From: Umezawaea sp042738955
GTDB lineage: Bacteria > Actinomycetota > Actinomycetes > Mycobacteriales > Pseudonocardiaceae
Direction of reading: 5' to 3'
DNA: 64,000 bases
Assembly: GCF_042738955.1 (NCBI RefSeq)
Contig: NZ_JBHYHC010000042.1
Span: forward strand, 8,719-72,718
Made by a program: the position numbers and the translations under genes. The notes beneath the pieces were generated by a model. It worked only from the letters and a program-made list of their open reading frames with translations. It searched no databases and was not told the origin of the DNA. Shown here piece by piece: positions 1-8,620 of this stretch. Every line of letters starts with the position of its first letter. Within the stretch, counting starts at the first letter, position 1.

Positions 1-55
1 TGATCGCGGACAGCAGGAGGAGCCCGCCCGTCTCGTGTTGCAGCCAGTTGATCAC
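1..55 (-). CDS. Partial GntP-type permease (N-terminus only)
   Basis: Only the first 18 codons are in the window. A GTG start at 55 overlaps the TGA stop of the upstream deacylase gene, so the two are translationally coupled. The visible residues, VINWLQHETGGLLLLSAI, resemble the start of gluconate permease (GntP/GntT) family proteins and are turning hydrophobic. A gluconate-type permease would fit the neighbouring sugar-acid and amino-acid catabolic genes. The family call rests on a very short stretch plus context, so another membrane transporter is possible. Confidence 0.4.
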   Translation of the reverse strand, partial: MINWLQHETGGLLLLSAI

Positions 56-1641
56 TTCGAACTCCCGTTGTTGCGCAGGGAATGACCGGGAAGCGCCCCG
101 GTGTGCGTACCTCCGTCGATCACCGGAACCCCGTTCACCAGCACGAACGGGATGCCGACGGCCGCCTGCCGCGGTTCGTCGAACGTCGCGGTGTCCGCGA
201 CCTCGGCGGGGTCGAACAGGACCAGGTCGGCCGCGTAGCCCTCGCGCACGAGCCCGCGGTCGGTCAGGCGCAGCCGCTCGGCGGCCCGCCCGGTGAGGTG
301 GTTCACGCACTCCTCCAGCCCGAGCACGCCCAGTTCCCGCACGTACCGCGCGAGGTAGCGGGGGAACGTGCCCCACGCGCGCGGGTGCGGCCGGTCGCCG
401 ACCAGCAGCCCGTCGCTGCCGCCGGTGTGCGCCGGGTGCTTCATGATCGCCCGCACGTTGCCCTCGTGGCCGACGTGCATCAGGCACGACGTGCCGAGCC
501 GTTCGGCCAGGAGCGTGTCGAAGTACAGGTCCGCGGCCAGGCGGCCCGCCGTCCGCGCCGACGCGGCCACGCTGTGCCCCACCAAGTGCGCGTTCTCGGT
601 GCGCCGCACGCCGTTGACCTCGATGGAGTCCCAGTCGACCGGCACGCCGTGGCAGCCGTCCGACCCGGTCTCCTCGATCTCCACCCGGATCCGCTCACGG
701 GTGTCCACATCGGACAGTCGTGCCAGGGTGGCCTCGGGCCCGCCCTCGGTGGCCCAGCTCGGCAGCAGCGCGGACAGGTAGGTCGCGCCGGGCAGGTACG
801 GGTAGGTGTCCAGCGAGATGTCCGCGCCCGCGGCGATGGCGTCGTCCAGCAGCGTCAGCAGCTCGCCCGCGCGACCCTCGTTGACCGGGAAGTTCATCGT
901 GGCGTGGGCCAGGTGCAGCGGGCAGCCGGAGTCCAGCGACACCTGGACCATCTCCGCGTACGCCTCCAGCGCGCCCGCGCCGTAGCTGCGGTGGTGCGGG
1001 CTGTAGTAGCCGCCCAGCGACCCCGTGACCTCGCACAGCCGCACGAGTTCCGACGTGCTCGCGTACATGCCGGGCGTGTAGGTGAGACCGGACGAGAGCC
1101 CCATCGCCCCTTCCCGCAACGACTCCGCGACCACCGACCGCATCCGGTCCACTTCGGACTCGGTCGCGGGCCGGTCCTCCCAGCCGACGCACAGCATCCG
1201 GACCGTGCCCTGCGGCACGAGGTACGCGGCGTTCACCGCGATGCCCCGGTCGAGCCGGTCCAGGTACTCGCCGACCGACCGCCAGTTCCAGTCGAAGCCC
1301 GGCGGGTCGTCGTTCCACCCCGCCAGCTGACCCCGCAGCGTCTCCAGCACGGCGTCGTCCACGGGCGCGTACGACAGCCCGTCCTGGCCGAGGACCTCGC
1401 TGGTCACGCCCTGCGACACCTTCGCCAGGTGATCCGGGTTGGCCAGCACCTGGAGGTCGGAGTGCGAGTGCATGTCGATGAAACCGGGCGCCAGCACCAG
1501 TCCGTCGGCGTCGACGGTCCGCCCGCCGGAGAGCCTGTCGCCGATCTCCGCGATCCGGCCGTCGCGCACGCCGACGTCGGCCCGGTACTCCGGCGCGCCC
1601 GTGCCGTCCACGACCCGCGCGCCCTTGAAGACGATGTCCAC
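52..1641 (-). CDS. N-acyl-D-amino-acid deacylase (amidohydrolase family)
   Basis: A 529-residue metal-dependent amidohydrolase. The N-terminal part has the typical LVLAPGFIDMHSHSD segment (residues about 48-62) with its metal-binding HxH, and further His residues occur at HLAHATMNFP and near HVGHEGNVRA. Length and motifs match D-aminoacylases, which hydrolyse N-acyl-D-amino acids to a D-amino acid plus a carboxylate in the cytoplasm. The GTG start at 1641 has a purine-rich ribosome site a few bases upstream. It lies 9 bases behind the PLP-dehydratase gene and is coupled to the permease. Given the keto-deoxygluconate-type kinase nearby, the real substrate could be N-acetyl-D-glucosaminate; that is inference. 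Confidence 0.85.
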   Translation of the reverse strand: MDIVFKGARVVDGTGAPEYRADVGVRDGRIAEIGDRLSGGRTVDADGLVLAPGFIDMHSHSDLQVLANPDHLAKVSQGVTSEVLGQDGLSYAPVDDAVLETLRGQLAGWNDDPPGFDWNWRSVGEYLDRLDRGIAVNAAYLVPQGTVRMLCVGWEDRPATESEVDRMRSVVAESLREGAMGLSSGLTYTPGMYASTSELVRLCEVTGSLGGYYSPHHRSYGAGALEAYAEMVQVSLDSGCPLHLAHATMNFPVNEGRAGELLTLLDDAIAAGADISLDTYPYLPGATYLSALLPSWATEGGPEATLARLSDVDTRERIRVEIEETGSDGCHGVPVDWDSIEVNGVRRTENAHLVGHSVAASARTAGRLAADLYFDTLLAERLGTSCLMHVGHEGNVRAIMKHPAHTGGSDGLLVGDRPHPRAWGTFPRYLARYVRELGVLGLEECVNHLTGRAAERLRLTDRGLVREGYAADLVLFDPAEVADTATFDEPRQAAVGIPFVLVNGVPVIDGGTHTGALPGHSLRNNGSSK

Positions 1642-1650
1642 GCCTGCTCC

Positions 1651-2934
1651 CTAGAAGTAGGTCCGGACGAAGTCGACGACGGTCGTGCCGTCGACGACGG
1701 GGAGGAGCCGCCACTTGTCGAACACCGTGCACGGGTGCGACAGGCCGAGCCCGACCCAGTCCCCGACCTCCACGGTGTCCTCGCCGATCGCCAGGAACGC
1801 GTGCTGGTCGTTGAGCGCTGTGACGGCCGCACCCCTCAGCGGCCGTTCCACCCCTCCCGACCGCACGACCTGCGGCTCCGGCAGGCCCTCGTCGAACGAC
1901 GCGTCGCGCTTGCCGAGCGTCAGCAGCGCCAAGTCCGCCTGCGGCTTCGACGTGACCTGCGCCCACGCCCGCAGCGCCGACCGGAACGGCTGCTCGCCCT
2001 CGGTCCTGTTCAACGGCGAGATCCCGCGGTAGAAGCCGTCGTCGTGCGTCACGTACGCGCCGCTGCGCACCACGGGCAGCACCGGGAGTCCCTCGGGCCA
2101 CGGCCTGGTCAGCGCGGCGGCGACCTGGTCGAAGTACGCGCTGCCGCCGACGGTGACGATCACCTGCTCGACGCCGTCGAACCGGCCCTCGTCGTTGAGC
2201 CGCAGCACCAGGTCCCGCACGGCGTCAAGATAGGCGTCCACAGTGGACTTCGCCTGGTCGGACGCGTCGTGCGCCAGCGCGCCCTCGTACCCGCCGACGC
2301 CGACGAGCCGCAGCGCCGGGCTGTCCGCAACCGCTTGCGCCACCGCGACCGCGGTCTCCGGGTCCCGCGCTCCGGTCCGCCCGCCGGTCGCGCCCAGCTC
2401 CACCAGCACGTCCACCGGACGGGTGACGGATCCGAGCGCCTCGGTCATCGCCGCGACCCCGGCCACCGAGTCCACCCAGCAGGTGAACTCGAACGCCGGG
2501 TCGGCCGCCAGCTCGTCCGCGAGCCACCGCAGGGCGGCCGGGTCCACGAGCTGGTTCGCCAGCAGCACCCGGCTCACGCCGAACGCCCGGTACACCCGGA
2601 GCTGGCTGGCGTTGGCCGCGGTGATCGCCCACGAGCCGTGGTCGAGCTGCCGTTCGAACAGCTGCGGGGCCATGGTCGTCTTGCCGTGCGGGGCGAGCGC
2701 GACGCCGTGCTCCTCGCACCACGCCGCCATCGTGGCCAGGTTGTGCTCCAGCGCGGCCGCGTCGAGCACCACGAGCGGGCCCACGAAGCCGTCGGCGAAC
2801 AGGTCGAGGCGCCGGTCGGCCACCTCGCCGACGGTCGCACCGAACGTGCTGCTCGGCAAACCCTTGAACTGCCAGTCGATGCGTTCCGCGCGCAGCGCTG
2901 CTACCGCGGTTCGGTCGATGTCGGCGGAAGGCAC
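1651..2934 (-). CDS. PLP fold-type III D-amino-acid deaminase/dehydratase (DSD1-like)
   Basis: A 427-residue protein of the D-serine dehydratase/D-threonine aldolase superfamily. The alanine-racemase-like barrel starts near residue 40, and the PLP lysine lies in APHGKTTMAP (about residue 80). The C-terminal LGLSHPCTVFDKWR segment supplies the His/Cys metal ligands typical of the family. These enzymes remove ammonia from a beta-hydroxy D-amino acid to give a 2-oxo acid, via a reactive enamine that RidA (encoded nearby) can hydrolyse. The GTG start at 2934 has a GAGGAG site 8 bases upstream. It is first gene of a leftward operon with the deacylase and permease, and faces the kinase operon across an IclR-like palindrome. 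D-glucosaminate dehydratase is an attractive specific role. Confidence 0.8.
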   Translation of the reverse strand: MPSADIDRTAVAALRAERIDWQFKGLPSSTFGATVGEVADRRLDLFADGFVGPLVVLDAAALEHNLATMAAWCEEHGVALAPHGKTTMAPQLFERQLDHGSWAITAANASQLRVYRAFGVSRVLLANQLVDPAALRWLADELAADPAFEFTCWVDSVAGVAAMTEALGSVTRPVDVLVELGATGGRTGARDPETAVAVAQAVADSPALRLVGVGGYEGALAHDASDQAKSTVDAYLDAVRDLVLRLNDEGRFDGVEQVIVTVGGSAYFDQVAAALTRPWPEGLPVLPVVRSGAYVTHDDGFYRGISPLNRTEGEQPFRSALRAWAQVTSKPQADLALLTLGKRDASFDEGLPEPQVVRSGGVERPLRGAAVTALNDQHAFLAIGEDTVEVGDWVGLGLSHPCTVFDKWRLLPVVDGTTVVDFVRTYF

Positions 2935-2950
2935 GTGTCTCGCTCCTCAC

Positions 2951-2967
2951 GTTGCATATTTTGCAAC
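2951..2967. promoter_or_regulatory. Perfect inverted repeat, probable IclR operator
   Basis: The sequence GTTGCATATTTTGCAAC has 6-base arms GTTGCA and TGCAAC around a 5-base AT-rich centre. It lies in the divergent intergenic region between the PLP dehydratase (start 2934) and the sugar kinase (start 3049), whose operon encodes an IclR regulator. Position and symmetry suggest an operator controlling both directions. Binding by this particular IclR protein is inference. Confidence 0.6.
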
Positions 2968-3048
2968 GGCTATTGCGCGATGTGGTGTTGAAGTGTGTAA
3001 CATCCGAGTGAGCCGCCGTCAACGAGCAAGTCCGGAGGAAAGAAGCGG

Positions 3049-4020
3049 ATGAGGTTCGAACAAGCGGGCGGTGTGGTCTGCCTCGGCGAGACGATGGTGG
3101 TGCTGGTGCCCGCGGAACCGGGCCCGCCGCACGAGGTCGTGAAGTGGACCCGTGCCATCGGGGGAGCCGAGTCCAACGTGGCCTGCCACCTCGCGCGCCT
3201 CGGCGTGCGGAGCGCGTGGGTGAGCGCGGTGGGCGGGGACGCGTTCGGGCGGGCCGTGCTCGACGCGGTCGGCGGCGCGGGCGTGGACGTGACCGGGGTG
3301 AGCGTCGACCCGGACCGGCCGACGGGCCTGTACGTGAAGGAGGCCAACGCTTCCGGCAGTCCCGTCCGCTACTACCGGCAGGGGTCGGCCGCCTCGGCGA
3401 TGGGCCCGGAGGCGCTCGACCGGCTTGACCGGACGGACGTCCGGCTCGTGCACGTCAGCGGCATCACCGCGGCCCTGTCCGACAGCTGCCTCGCGCTGCT
3501 GCGGGCGGTCCTGACCGGACCCCGCGACGGGCACGTGGTGTCGTTCGACCTCAACTGGCGGCCCGCGCTGTGGCGCGACCGCGACCCCTCCGTGCTGCGG
3601 GAGCTGGCCAACGCCGCGGACATCGTGCTGGCGGGCGCCGACGAGGCCGAAGCCGTGTGGGGGACCGGCGACCCGGCGAAGCTGCGCGAACTCCTGCCCG
3701 GACCGGCGAGCCTCGTCGTGAAGCAGGGCGAGGTGGGCGCGACGCTGGTCGAGGACGGCGTGTTCACCCACCAGCCCGCGCTGCGCGTGGACGTGGTGGA
3801 ACCGGTCGGTGCGGGCGACGCGTTCGCCGCGGGTTATCTTGCGGCCCACCTGGCGGGGAACCCTCCCGCCAGGCGACTGCGCGCGGGTCACCTCCAGGCG
3901 GCCGCGGTGCTGTTGACCACCGAGGACGTCGGGCAGCCGCTGCCCGCGTCGGTCACCGGCCCCCTGCTGGACGCCGACGACGGCACGTGGGCGGCGGCGT
4001 ACCTACGGGAGAGCACATGA
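3049..4020 (+). CDS. PfkB-family sugar kinase, 2-keto-3-deoxygluconate kinase-like
   Basis: A 323-residue ribokinase-fold kinase. The N-terminal GVVCLGETMVVLVP and IGGAESNVACHLARLG segments form the sugar-binding lid and site. The C-terminal EPVGAGDAFAAGYLA motif (catalytic Asp near residue 256) is the PfkB signature 2. Resemblance is to 2-dehydro-3-deoxygluconokinases, which phosphorylate KDG to KDPG ahead of aldol cleavage. The ATG at 3049 has a strong GGAGG site. Its stop overlaps the iclR start (ATGA). In this cluster KDG could come from deamination of D-glucosaminate. The substrate is not proven by sequence, and another keto-sugar acid is possible. Confidence 0.8.
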   Translation: MRFEQAGGVVCLGETMVVLVPAEPGPPHEVVKWTRAIGGAESNVACHLARLGVRSAWVSAVGGDAFGRAVLDAVGGAGVDVTGVSVDPDRPTGLYVKEANASGSPVRYYRQGSAASAMGPEALDRLDRTDVRLVHVSGITAALSDSCLALLRAVLTGPRDGHVVSFDLNWRPALWRDRDPSVLRELANAADIVLAGADEAEAVWGTGDPAKLRELLPGPASLVVKQGEVGATLVEDGVFTHQPALRVDVVEPVGAGDAFAAGYLAAHLAGNPPARRLRAGHLQAAAVLLTTEDVGQPLPASVTGPLLDADDGTWAAAYLREST

Positions 4021-4766
4021 GCCAGAGCCTGGACCGCGCGCTGACGCTCGTCGGCGAACTGGCGACCGGACCGAAGACGCTGGAGGAGCTGTCCGGCGTG
4101 ATCGACGTGCACAAGTCGACCGCGCTGCGGCTGCTGCGCACGCTGGAGTCGCACCGGTTCGTGCAGCGCGAGGGCGTGCACCACTACCGGCTCGGCACGG
4201 CGCTGTTCGACCTCGCCAACCGGGCGCTGGAGGAGCGGGACGTGCGCCGCAGCGCCGAGGCCGCGCTGCGCGAGCTGAACGCGCTGACCGGCTACACCGT
4301 GCACCTCGCCAGCTACGAGGGCGGCGAGGTGATCTACATCGACAAGTACGACAGCACCCACCCGATGCGGATGTACTCCCGCGTCGGCCGCCGCGCGCCG
4401 CTGCACTGCACGGCCGTGGCCAAGGTCCTGCTGTCGGACCTGCCGGAGGCCAAGCGGCGCGAGATCGCGGCGTCCATGGAGTACCCGAGGCTGACCGCGA
4501 ACACGATCACCGACCCGGCCGCGTACCTGGCGGAGCTGGAACGGGTGCGCGAACGCGGCTACGCCGTGGACAACTCCGAGCACGAGGACTTCATCCACTG
4601 CATCGGCGCGCCGATCCGCGGCTCCCGCGGCGAGGTGGTCGCGGCCGTGTCCATGTCGGTCCCCAAGGTGCTGCTCGACTTCGAGGGCCTGCTGGCCCTC
4701 GTGCCCAACCTGCTCGCCACCGCGCGAGCGGCGTCCATCGAGTGCGGCCACACGCCGCGCGACTAG
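4017..4766 (+). CDS. IclR-family transcriptional regulator
   Basis: A 249-residue IclR protein. The N-terminal winged helix-turn-helix (residues about 5-65, with VIDVHKSTALRLLRTLE as recognition region) is followed by the IclR effector domain, including the segment GRRAPLHCTAVAKVLLSDL. The ATG at 4017 overlaps the kinase stop, so the regulator is co-translated with the kinase. The open frame extends further upstream, but that part is antisense-like and ignored. It likely responds to a sugar acid or keto acid of the pathway and controls both divergent operons through the palindrome at 2951-2967. Confidence 0.9.
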   Translation: MSQSLDRALTLVGELATGPKTLEELSGVIDVHKSTALRLLRTLESHRFVQREGVHHYRLGTALFDLANRALEERDVRRSAEAALRELNALTGYTVHLASYEGGEVIYIDKYDSTHPMRMYSRVGRRAPLHCTAVAKVLLSDLPEAKRREIAASMEYPRLTANTITDPAAYLAELERVRERGYAVDNSEHEDFIHCIGAPIRGSRGEVVAAVSMSVPKVLLDFEGLLALVPNLLATARAASIECGHTPRD

Positions 4767-4779
4767 AGAGGTTCCTGCC

Positions 4780-5163
4780 TTGCCGAAGATCGAGATCCAC
4801 ACCGAGTCCGCGCCCAAGCCCATCGCGAAGTTCTCCCAGGGCGTCCGCAAGGGCAACATCCTCCAGGTCGCGGGCCAGGTCGCGTTCGACGCCGAGACCG
4901 GGTCGATCGTCGGTGACACGGTCAAGGAGCAGACCGCGCAGACCCTGCGCAACGTCGCCGCCGTCCTGGCGGCCGCGGGCGCGAGCTTCGACGACGTCGT
5001 GATGCTGCGCGTGTACCTCACCGACACCGCGCACTTCGGCGAGATGAACGACGCCTACGGCGAGTTCATGACCGAGCCGTACTCCGCCCGCACGACCGTC
5101 TACGTGGGGCTCCCCGCGGGCCTGCTCGTGGAGATCGACGCGCTGGCCGTGCTCGGCGACTGA
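4780..5163 (+). CDS. ridA: RidA family enamine/imine deaminase
   Basis: A 127-residue RidA/YjgF/UK114 protein with the family landmarks NILQVAGQVAFD, VVMLRVYLTD and SARTTVYVGLPAGLLVEIDALAVLG (in two parts around the conserved Arg). RidA hydrolyses reactive 2-aminoacrylate-type enamines released by PLP dehydratases. Its place at the end of the kinase-iclR operon, with a PLP dehydratase on the divergent operon, fits a detoxification or acceleration role. The start is TTG at 4780, 13 bases after the iclR stop, with AGAGAGG upstream. The specific imine substrate is inferred from context. Confidence 0.85.
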   Translation: MPKIEIHTESAPKPIAKFSQGVRKGNILQVAGQVAFDAETGSIVGDTVKEQTAQTLRNVAAVLAAAGASFDDVVMLRVYLTDTAHFGEMNDAYGEFMTEPYSARTTVYVGLPAGLLVEIDALAVLGD

Positions 5164-5171
5164 CCCCCGAC

Positions 5172-5195
5172 GGCCGGGGCCCTCGGGCCCCGGCC
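5172..5195. terminator. GC-rich hairpin between convergent genes
   Basis: GGCCGGGGCCC and its complement GGGCCCCGGCC face each other across a very short loop, 8 bases after the ridA stop and just before the stop of the oppositely oriented regulator gene. It can act as a bidirectional terminator. There is no U-tract, as is common in actinomycetes. Confidence 0.6.
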
Positions 5196-5196
5196 C

Positions 5197-7557
5197 TCAG
5201 GCGTGCCCGTCGCTGCGCGCCTCGGCGGGCGCGTCCAGCGCCGCGCGCAGGCCGTCGGCGAGCGCGCGGGTCGCCGCCGTCTCCGACCGCTCGCAGATGT
5301 CCAACGCCCGCAAGCGGTGCACGCGGGCCTCGTCGCCCTCGCCGACGTCGTCGAGCACCGTCGCGTACAGGCTCAGCATCTCCACCAGCGCGGTCGTGCG
5401 CATCCAGTTCACCGCCGCCACGGCCTCCCGCAGCCGCACGATCGCGCCCGCCGTGTCGCCCTGCCCGTGCAGGGCCGCGCCCAACCGGAACAGCGCGTCC
5501 GACTCGGTGTTGCGCGCCTGCGTGACCCGCGCCAGCTCCAACGCCTCCTCGGACGCCTCGCGCGCCGCGTCCCAGTCCCGCAACGAGATCAGGTTCGCCG
5601 CCAGCCGCAGCAGGTTCACCGCCAGCGTCTCGCGCTCGTGGCTGTTCGGGCTGCCCTCGATGCGGGACCGGTGGAACGCGACGCACTTGCGGTGCACCTC
5701 GGCCGACTCGGCGTACCGGCCGAACAGGTGCAGCACCAGCCCGAGGTTCGACAGCGCGAACTGCACCGCCAGCTCGTTGCCCGCCGCCTCGAACCCGTCC
5801 ACGGCCCGCAGGGCGAACGCGCTCGCCTCGTCCAGCCGCCCCTGCCGCCGTTCGATGGCCGACCGGTAGTAGAGCGCCCACGCCTGCTCCATCAGGTCGC
5901 CGCAGTCGACCGCCGCCGCCCACGCCTGCTCGTGCACCACGAGCGCGGCCTCCTGCCGGTCCAGCAGCACGCACAGCGTCCAGCACACGAAGTTCAGCTG
6001 CACGGCCTCGTCGCGCCTGCTGCCGAGCGCGCGCGCCGCGTCGACGCCGAAGCGGAACACCTCGTGCCACAGCGCGCCGTCACCGCGTTGGTCGGAGTAC
6101 CAGTGCATCGCGGTCGCCACGTCCAGCACCGTGCGGTGCCGGCGTGCGGCGTGCGCGATCCGCAGCGCGCCAATCCAGTGGCTCGTCTCGCGGTGCAGCC
6201 AGCCCGCCGCCCGGTCCCGGTTGTCCGACGACCCGTCCGGGCCGAAAACCCGTGCCGCCGCACGGGCTTCGCGCAGCAGCCAGTCGACCGTCCGCCAGCG
6301 CGCCTCGTCCACGACCGACGACGACTCGTCCTCGACGAGCCGCTCCCGCGCGAACACCCGCAGCAGGTCGTGGCACACGTACCGGCCGACCGCCGCGGAC
6401 ACCTCCACGAGGCTCGCGTCGACCAGCTCCTCCAACGTCTCCTCGGCCACGTCCGCGGTCACGCCCGCCGCCACCCCGACCAGCTCCGGCGTCACGTCCG
6501 CGCCCGGAGCCAACGACATCCGCCGGAACACCAGCGCCGCCCGCGGGTTCAGGTGCTGGTAGGACATCAGGAACGCGGCCCGCACCCGCAGGTCGCCCGA
6601 CGTGAGCGCGCTGAGCCTGCGGCCCTCGTCGCCCAGCTGCTCGGCCAGGTGCCCGACCGTCCAGCGCGGCCTGCTCGCCAGCCGGTTGCCCGCGATCCGC
6701 AGCGCCAGCGGCAGACGTCCGCACAGCTCCGCGACCCGCTCGGCGGCGGCGTGCTCGGCGAACACCCGGCGCTCGCCGACGATCGCGCCCAGCAACCGCA
6801 CCGACTCGCCGAGCGACAGCACGTCCAGCGCGAGCCGCGTGCCCGCGTCCAGCCCGCCGAGGGTCTGCCTGCTCGTGACCAGCACCAGCGACGAGCTCCC
6901 GGTCGCCAGCAGCGGCCGCACCTGCGCCTCGTCGGCGGCGTTGTCCAGCACCAGCGCCGTCGACCGCCCGCGCAGCTCGGCCCGGTACAGCGCCGCCCGC
7001 TCCTCGGCCCGCGCCGGGATCCGCTCCTCCGCGATCCCCAACGTCCGCAGCACCTTGTGCATGACCTCGCCCGGCGGCACCGGCCGCGCGTCCATCCCGC
7101 GCAGGTTCACGAACAGGCACCCGTCCGGGAAGCGCTCGGCCAACAGGTACGCGACGTGCACCACGAGCGTCGTCTTGCCCGCGCCGGGCGGCCCGTGCAC
7201 CACGACGACCTCGGTGCCGCGCCCCGCCTTGGCGGACGCCTCCAGCAGCCGCAGCTCCTGCTCGCGCCCCGTCAGGTCCGGCACGTCCGGCGGTAAGGCC
7301 CAGGGCGCGGCGGTGGCGGGCTGGTGCCGCATCCGACCGGCTTTCGCGGTGTCGAGCAGCGCCCGCAGTTCCGCGCCGTCCAACCGGAGCACGTGGGCGA
7401 GGGCCTCGACCGTGCGCCGCTGCGGGCCCTTGGCGCGCCCGCGTTCCATGTCGCTGATCGCGCGCACGCTCACCCCGGACCCGGCGGCCAACTCCTCCTG
7501 CGTCAGAGCGGACCGGACGCGGTGGGAACGCAGCAGATCGCCGAACGTCGTGGACAC
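5197..7557 (-). CDS. XRE helix-turn-helix / NB-ARC / TPR regulator
   Basis: A 786-residue multidomain regulator. Residues about 5-65 form an XRE helix-turn-helix (SALTQEELAAGSGVSVRAIS). An NB-ARC ATPase follows, with P-loop GPPGAGKTT near 122-130, Walker B in STALVLDNAADE near 205, and a winged-helix region near 330-400. The C-terminal half is built of tetratricopeptide-like helices. Such proteins act as nucleotide-switch transcription activators in actinomycetes; the target genes cannot be read here. No SARP DNA-binding domain is present. It is a single gene facing ridA, and diverges from the small membrane protein gene at 7626. Confidence 0.85.
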   Translation of the reverse strand: MSTTFGDLLRSHRVRSALTQEELAAGSGVSVRAISDMERGRAKGPQRRTVEALAHVLRLDGAELRALLDTAKAGRMRHQPATAAPWALPPDVPDLTGREQELRLLEASAKAGRGTEVVVVHGPPGAGKTTLVVHVAYLLAERFPDGCLFVNLRGMDARPVPPGEVMHKVLRTLGIAEERIPARAEERAALYRAELRGRSTALVLDNAADEAQVRPLLATGSSSLVLVTSRQTLGGLDAGTRLALDVLSLGESVRLLGAIVGERRVFAEHAAAERVAELCGRLPLALRIAGNRLASRPRWTVGHLAEQLGDEGRRLSALTSGDLRVRAAFLMSYQHLNPRAALVFRRMSLAPGADVTPELVGVAAGVTADVAEETLEELVDASLVEVSAAVGRYVCHDLLRVFARERLVEDESSSVVDEARWRTVDWLLREARAAARVFGPDGSSDNRDRAAGWLHRETSHWIGALRIAHAARRHRTVLDVATAMHWYSDQRGDGALWHEVFRFGVDAARALGSRRDEAVQLNFVCWTLCVLLDRQEAALVVHEQAWAAAVDCGDLMEQAWALYYRSAIERRQGRLDEASAFALRAVDGFEAAGNELAVQFALSNLGLVLHLFGRYAESAEVHRKCVAFHRSRIEGSPNSHERETLAVNLLRLAANLISLRDWDAAREASEEALELARVTQARNTESDALFRLGAALHGQGDTAGAIVRLREAVAAVNWMRTTALVEMLSLYATVLDDVGEGDEARVHRLRALDICERSETAATRALADGLRAALDAPAEARSDGHA

Positions 7558-7625
7558 CGACCCGAGCGTAGTGGGACCCCACCCGCCACTTCCCGCGGAA
7601 CCACGATCCTGATAGACCGTTGACC

Positions 7626-8222
7626 ATGAAGTGGTACGCGGACGGCGCCGCGCGGTTCACCCGTCAGATCATCGCCGACGTGCTGGCGGCGGGCTGGGTG
7701 TGGTTCTGGATCTGGTTCGCACTGGGAGCGCGGGACGGCGTCCTCACCGCCCGAGCCCCAGGCGACGGCCTGGTCAGCGCGGGCACGAAGGTCCACGACG
7801 CCTTCGCCGACGCCGCGGGCAGCGCGGGCCGAGTCCCCGTCGTAGGCGACGACCTGGCAGGCGCACTGGGCAAGGGCACGGACGCGGGCACCACCCTCTC
7901 CAACGTCGGCCACGCCCAGATCGACGCGGTGGAAACGGTCGCCACGTGGCTCACAGTCGCACTCATCGCCGTACCGATCGTCTTCTTGCTAGTCACCTGG
8001 CTCCCACTACGACTGCGTTTCGCCCGCCGAGCCTTCGCAGCCAGACGCCTCCGCGACACAGGCCGCACAGATCTACTGGCACTACACGCCCTGAACACCA
8101 TGTCCCTGGCCCAACTGGCCAAGTTCGACACCGACCCGGTAGACGGCTGGCGCCGCGGCGACCCGGAAACAATCGCCACCCTGGCCTCCCGCCGCCTATC
8201 CCGCCTGGGCATCCGCGACTAA
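7626..8222 (+). CDS. Two-pass membrane protein of unknown function
   Basis: A 198-residue protein that I do not recognise. Two hydrophobic segments are visible, about residues 17-38 (LAAGWVWFWIWFALGA) and 108-132 (WLTVALIAVPIVFLLVTWLPL). They flank an extracytoplasmic region of about 70 residues that is rich in Gly, Ala and Asp. The C-terminal tail is basic and ends in TLASRRLSRLGIRD, probably cytoplasmic. A TTG two codons upstream (7620) is an alternative start. The gene stands alone before a repeat-rich gene-free region. Confidence 0.6.
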   Translation: MKWYADGAARFTRQIIADVLAAGWVWFWIWFALGARDGVLTARAPGDGLVSAGTKVHDAFADAAGSAGRVPVVGDDLAGALGKGTDAGTTLSNVGHAQIDAVETVATWLTVALIAVPIVFLLVTWLPLRLRFARRAFAARRLRDTGRTDLLALHALNTMSLAQLAKFDTDPVDGWRRGDPETIATLASRRLSRLGIRD

Positions 8223-8244
8223 CCCACCCCAGCCACCATTCGAA

Positions 8245-8256
8245 ATACTGTATGCA
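8245..8256 (+). promoter_or_regulatory. ATACTGTATGCA motif, copy at left edge of repeat region
   Basis: Matches the recurring island motif (consensus near ACTGTATGCAA). It is followed at 8262-8275 by the small hairpin CACTC-GAAA-GAGTG. The same arrangement recurs at 8847. No recognisable gene follows, so its target is unknown. Confidence 0.45.
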
Positions 8257-8369
8257 CCACCCACTCGAAAGAGTGAGGGCCGCCCAAACAACCCGCAACA
8301 AGCCCAACAACCGACTAGCGGCCACCCATGGGACCGGCGCGCGTGTGGTGGCAATACCGAACCGGTGGT

Positions 8370-8607
8370 CGACTGGCGACCACCTGCGGGACTGGTGCGC
8401 ACTTGGCGACCACCATGGAACCGGCTATCGACTGGCGACCACTTACGGGACCGGCGGCCTGCTGGTGACCACCAATGGAATGGCAGTCGACTGACGGCCA
8501 CTTAGGGGACCGGCACGCGCCTGTTGACCTGCTACGGGACCGGCACGCGCCTGTTGACCTGCTACGGGACTGGCGCTCGCCTGTTGATCTGCTACGGAAC
8601 GCTACGG
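8370..8607 (+). repeat. 30-nt tandem repeat array, type A
   Basis: Degenerate units of about 29-32 nt of the form CGACTGGCGACCAC...GGGACCGGC. The last three units (8506-8595) are near-identical 30-mers carrying CACGCGCCTGTTGACCTGC. There are about eight units. Confidence 0.75.
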
Positions 8608-8620
8608 GCCGCCCGCAGCC

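Noticed and set aside
82..2991. 969-codon open frame on the plus strand
   Set aside because: It is antisense to the deacylase and dehydratase genes, rich in Arg, Val and His. It is a GC-bias shadow of two well-supported minus-strand genes.
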